DNA of 64,000 nucleotides. Source: Sulfurospirillaceae bacterium (GTDB lineage: Bacteria > Campylobacterota > Campylobacteria > Campylobacterales > Sulfurospirillaceae). Made by a program: the position numbers and the translations under genes. The notes under the pieces are model-generated. The model ran no database searches. It saw only the letters and a list, made by a program, of their open reading frames with translations, and was not told the DNA's origin. This document shows, piece after piece, positions 60,578-64,000 of the stretch. The stretch is from contig JAQUGO010000005.1 in assembly GCA_028684065.1 (NCBI GenBank), positions 124,001 to 188,000 of the forward strand. Direction: 5' to 3'. Positions within the stretch are counted from its first letter, which is position 1, and every line of letters begins with the position of its first letter.

Positions 60578-63500
60578 TTAATCAGCTTTTTTACGGCTCA
60601 ATTTTTGTTTAATGCGAACAACAAGATAGAAGAACATAGGGATAAATAAAACACCGATAAGCGTTGCAGAAATCATACCACCCACAACGGTTGTTCCGAT
60701 AATATGTCTACTGGCTGAACCTGCACCTGTACTAATGGCTAGAGGAAGTGTCCCAACGATAAAGGCCAAAGAGGTCATAACAATGGGTCTAAATCTTAGC
60801 CTCGCAGCCTCAACGGTTGCATCCATCAAGCTCATACCTTCACGTAATTTGTCCATTGCAAATTCCACAATCAAAATGGCATTTTTAGCCGATAGCCCTA
60901 CCAGTGTGATAAGTCCCACTTGGAAATAGATATCTGCCTCTAAGCCCCTTAAATATACTGATAAAGCGGCGCCAAAAATTGCAAAAGGGATAGAGATAAT
61001 AACGGCTAATGGAATACTCCAACTCTCATAAAGTGCGGCAAGAATAAGGAAAACAAAGAGTGCTGCATACAATGAAGTATAGTTTCCTTTTTTCTGCAAT
61101 AACTTCTCTTGATATGATGTTCCGGCCCATGAAAAGGCGTAACCCTCAGGTAAAACGCTGGTTGCAATCTCTTCAATGGCTTTTATCGCATCACCTGAAG
61201 AAAAACCAAAAGCAGGATTACCCGTAATTTGTGCCGCATTAAAAAGGTTAAATCGCTGAATGACACTCGCATCAACTTCACGTGTTAAAGTTACTAGCTC
61301 ACTAATAGGCACAAGTATACCTGTATTTGATTTGGCATAAACATTTTTCAGCTGGTTTTGTGTAGCACGAAAACGTGATTCTGATTGAATATCAACATGA
61401 TAAGTTCGACTGTAAAGGTTAAAATCATTCACATAGCCCTTGCCAAAGGTACTTTGCATGGTTTCGAAGATACTGCCTATTTCCACGTTCATCGCTTTAG
61501 CTTTTTCCCTATCAACTTTAAGAAGGTATTGTGGAACGTTCGTATTGAGCGTCGTTCTGACCATCGTCAGTCTTGGGTCTTTACTTGCTTTTTCAACGAT
61601 TTCTTTGATATAGGTATCAAGCACATGTAAATCGCCACCTGTTCTATCTTGTACCCACATTTCAAAACCACCGGTAGTACTCATACCCATAATTGGAGGA
61701 GGATTCACCGGAATAACAAAGGCATCTTTGTCTTGTAAAAATTGCATCATCAGCTGCCCTGCTAGTGCCTGAGAACTTTGTCCCGCACCCAGTCGCTCAT
61801 CCCATGGTTTAAGCTTAGCAAACATAATAGCTGCATCTGTTTTGTAAGCAAAAGTAATGAGGTCGATACCCGTAATAGCACCCGTTGAGATAATATTTTC
61901 GTTTTCTAAGAGTTTCTTTTCTATCGCATCTGTTACTTTAGCCGTTTCGCCAAGAGACGTGGAAGGCATAAGATAGGTTAAAACCATCAAAGCACCTTTG
62001 TCCTCATTAGGGACTAAGCCAGAAGGTGTTCTTTCCATAATGTTATATGTGAGGAAAAGTAAACCACTAAATAAGAGCAGTGAAAAAAACCAAAGCTTAA
62101 TGGTTTGACGTGTAAAGCCGATAAAAATTTTCGTTGACCAATCAAAAAATTCATTAAATTTACGCAAAGGCCAAATAGGCTCAGGTTCATGCTCTTTCAG
62201 AAAGATAGCACATAAAGCAGGTGTTAATGTCAAGGCAACAATACCTGAGATAACAACGGCCATAACGATGGTGATGGCAAATTGTTGGTACATAACACCA
62301 CTAAAACCACCACTAAAGGCGGCGGGAACGAAAACCGCTGAAAGTACCAAAATGATAGCCACAAGTGGTGTTGTTAATTCCCTCATTGCTTCAATGGTGG
62401 CTTCTTTGACACTAATGGCCTTGGTGCGTAAAATCCTCTCAACGTTTTCGATAACAATAATAGCATCATCCACCACCAGACCAATGGCGAGGGTCAGTCC
62501 AAAAAGCGTTAAAAGGTTGATCGAAAAACCTGCCGCATATAATCCTGCAAAAGTTCCTATGATGGAGACAGGAATAGCCAAAACTGGGATGATGGTTGCT
62601 CGTAAATTTCCCAAAAAGAAGTAAATTAAGATAACAACAAAAGCTATTGCTTCCAAAAGAGTTTTAACAACTTCTCTGATAGACTCATTAACGAAAAGAG
62701 TTGCATCGTAAGGCACTTTATAGTACAAATCTTCTGGGAATTTTTTGGCTAACTCTTGAAGGGTATCATCAAGTGCTTTGGAAACTTCCAATGCATTAGC
62801 GCCCGGTGAGAGGAAAATACCTACTGGCATCATCGGCTCACGGTTATATCGACCTAATGTATCGTAGGCGTCACTTTCGAGTTTAACTTGAGCAATATCT
62901 TTGATTTTAAGTGTTGAGCCATCTGGGTTTGAGCGAACGATGATATTCTCAAACTCTTCAACACTTTTAAGTCTTCCCTCTGTTGCGATAGAATAGGTAA
63001 AGGGTTGCACTTCTTTGATAGGCTCAGCACCAATAGAGCCCGCGGCATATTGGTTGTTTTGACTACGAATAAGAGCAGTTACATCCATAGGTACAAGGTT
63101 ATAAAAGGAGAGTTTATCAGGATCTATCCAGATACGAATAGAGTAATCTTTTTGACCAAAAACCATCGCATCACCCACACCTTTGATACGTTTTAGATCA
63201 TCCATAACGTTGACAGTGAGGTAATTTGAGATATAGGTTCTGTCATGCACGTTATTTTTAGAGGCAAATGCCAATACTTTTAACATATCTGGAGAGCGCT
63301 CTTTGACACTAATACCTTGGCGTTTTACTTCATCAGGAAGCTTACTTAACGCAAGTTGTACCCGATTGTTAACGTCGACTTTTGCCTGAGCAACATCAGT
63401 ACCAACGGTAAAAGAGATACTTAGGGATACGACACCGCTAGGAGAAGCTGTTGAGGTCATATAGGTCATGTTCTCAACACCATTGATAGACTCTTCAAGA

Positions 63501-63694
63501 GTGGTTGAAACCGTAGCCGCGAGTGTTTTAGCATCAGCACCTGGATAAACAGCTTGCACCGTAATTTGTGGTGGAACTACAGCAGGATACTCTTTAATAG
63601 GCAAGATGGTAATAGAGACCAATCCTACTAAAATAATAATAATGGAGACAACCGTCGCGAAAATCGGACGATTGATAAAAAATTTAGAAAACAT
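60578..63694 (-). CDS. RND-family efflux pump, HAE1 type (CmeB/AcrB-like)
   Basis: A 1038-residue inner-membrane drug or solute exporter driven by protons. It begins with FSKFFINRPIFATVVSI and has 12 helices. The proton relay acids are in GLVVDDAIIVIENVER and the Lys in GLSAKNAILIVEF. Two large periplasmic loops complete it. The adaptor gene lies directly upstream with no gap, as in CmeABC operons. Substrates unknown. Confidence 0.9.
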   Translation of the reverse strand: MFSKFFINRPIFATVVSIIIILVGLVSITILPIKEYPAVVPPQITVQAVYPGADAKTLAATVSTTLEESINGVENMTYMTSTASPSGVVSLSISFTVGTDVAQAKVDVNNRVQLALSKLPDEVKRQGISVKERSPDMLKVLAFASKNNVHDRTYISNYLTVNVMDDLKRIKGVGDAMVFGQKDYSIRIWIDPDKLSFYNLVPMDVTALIRSQNNQYAAGSIGAEPIKEVQPFTYSIATEGRLKSVEEFENIIVRSNPDGSTLKIKDIAQVKLESDAYDTLGRYNREPMMPVGIFLSPGANALEVSKALDDTLQELAKKFPEDLYYKVPYDATLFVNESIREVVKTLLEAIAFVVILIYFFLGNLRATIIPVLAIPVSIIGTFAGLYAAGFSINLLTLFGLTLAIGLVVDDAIIVIENVERILRTKAISVKEATIEAMRELTTPLVAIILVLSAVFVPAAFSGGFSGVMYQQFAITIVMAVVISGIVALTLTPALCAIFLKEHEPEPIWPLRKFNEFFDWSTKIFIGFTRQTIKLWFFSLLLFSGLLFLTYNIMERTPSGLVPNEDKGALMVLTYLMPSTSLGETAKVTDAIEKKLLENENIISTGAITGIDLITFAYKTDAAIMFAKLKPWDERLGAGQSSQALAGQLMMQFLQDKDAFVIPVNPPPIMGMSTTGGFEMWVQDRTGGDLHVLDTYIKEIVEKASKDPRLTMVRTTLNTNVPQYLLKVDREKAKAMNVEIGSIFETMQSTFGKGYVNDFNLYSRTYHVDIQSESRFRATQNQLKNVYAKSNTGILVPISELVTLTREVDASVIQRFNLFNAAQITGNPAFGFSSGDAIKAIEEIATSVLPEGYAFSWAGTSYQEKLLQKKGNYTSLYAALFVFLILAALYESWSIPLAVIISIPFAIFGAALSVYLRGLEADIYFQVGLITLVGLSAKNAILIVEFAMDKLREGMSLMDATVEAARLRFRPIVMTSLAFIVGTLPLAISTGAGSASRHIIGTTVVGGMISATLIGVLFIPMFFYLVVRIKQKLSRKKAD

Positions 63695-64000
63695 CTATTT
63701 TCCTTGCTCGTTGATCGTCTTATCGATAAGCACTTCGCCACCTGGTTTGAGTCTAAAGAAGTTATTAATGATAACTTTATCCCCACTTTGTAAAGGTCCA
63801 CCCATAACGATGTATTTATCACCTGTTTCATTGCCTAGTACAACGGGCTTAACACCCACATGTCCATTGGCTTCGATAAAGACAATTTTCCCCAGAGGGT
63901 TTTGCAATACTGCTTTTTGAGGAATAGTAATAACATTTTTTTGGACGATATCATTAAGAACGACACGAACAAAACTTCCTGGCAACAAGACGCTATCAGC
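63695..64000 (-). CDS. RND membrane-fusion (adaptor) protein, C-terminal part
   Basis: The frame stays open to the window edge, so only the last 101 residues are seen. The segment LLPGSFVRVVLND, then VLQNPLGKIVFIEANGHVG and GGPLQSGDKVIINNFFRL, match the beta-barrel and membrane-proximal domains of CmeA/AcrA-type adaptors. Its stop abuts the pump's start. The rest of the gene lies outside the window. Confidence 0.85.
   Translation of the reverse strand, partial: ADSVLLPGSFVRVVLNDIVQKNVITIPQKAVLQNPLGKIVFIEANGHVGVKPVVLGNETGDKYIVMGGPLQSGDKVIINNFFRLKPGGEVLIDKTINEQGK

Overview
The window is from a Campylobacterota (epsilonproteobacterial) chromosome, most like Sulfurospirillum. This is inferred from recognised protein families and not from a database search. 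The indicators are an A+T-rich sequence, a bactofilin, NspC-type carboxynorspermidine decarboxylase, many HQWR-type sensor kinases, a periplasmic selenocysteine formate dehydrogenase with a TorD-like chaperone, and a small twin-arginine gene before fdhA. No rRNA, tRNA, CRISPR array or insertion sequence was seen.

Layout. 1-9.4 kb: bactofilin, a CstA-family carrier with a divergent response regulator and sensor kinase, nspC, a FlgO-like lipoprotein pair, a histidine phosphatase, and a kinase fragment next to a CheY-like gene. 9.6-18.9 kb: a small basic exported protein, a transglutaminase-MerT-MerP cassette, a DEAD-box helicase, a regulator facing an outer-membrane protein, and an operon of a DsbC-like protein, a PAS protein and a two-component system. 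19-27.7 kb: one minus-strand operon of periplasmic binding protein, sensor kinase, response regulator, selA, selB and a GGDEF/EAL protein. 27.8-50.1 kb: a formate dehydrogenase island with two complete Sec-FDH operons. Three AraC regulators, a porin and a YceI protein lie between them. The second operon is followed by fdhD, a ModE-like regulator and a tungstate/molybdate ABC transporter. 50.4-64 kb: a flavoprotein, an Fe(III)-type ABC transporter, yedF-selD, a TonB-dependent receptor and the start of an RND efflux operon.

How the parts fit. The window encodes most of what is needed to make a selenium- and Mo/W-dependent formate dehydrogenase. SelD activates selenium, SelA makes Sec-tRNA, and SelB delivers it at the UGA codon, where both fdhA copies keep the same 5-bp stem and GGTGT loop. 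FdhD and the TorD-like proteins handle cofactor loading and maturation. WtpACB imports the metal and ModE probably senses it. Only selC (tRNA-Sec) and the pterin pathway were not found here.

Main observations. (1) An apparent operator, ATATG-N9-CATAT, occurs four times: twice inside the first fdh operon, once upstream of the second and once over the wtpA promoter. This points to a ModE-centred Mo/W-formate regulon. (2) The palindrome TTACATGTAA occurs 16 times, in genes in different frames and in terminators, far above chance. (3) The two fdhC genes are identical over about 923 bp while fdhA has diverged, which suggests gene conversion. (4) selA and selB lie in an operon with a three-component sensory system and a cyclic-di-GMP protein.
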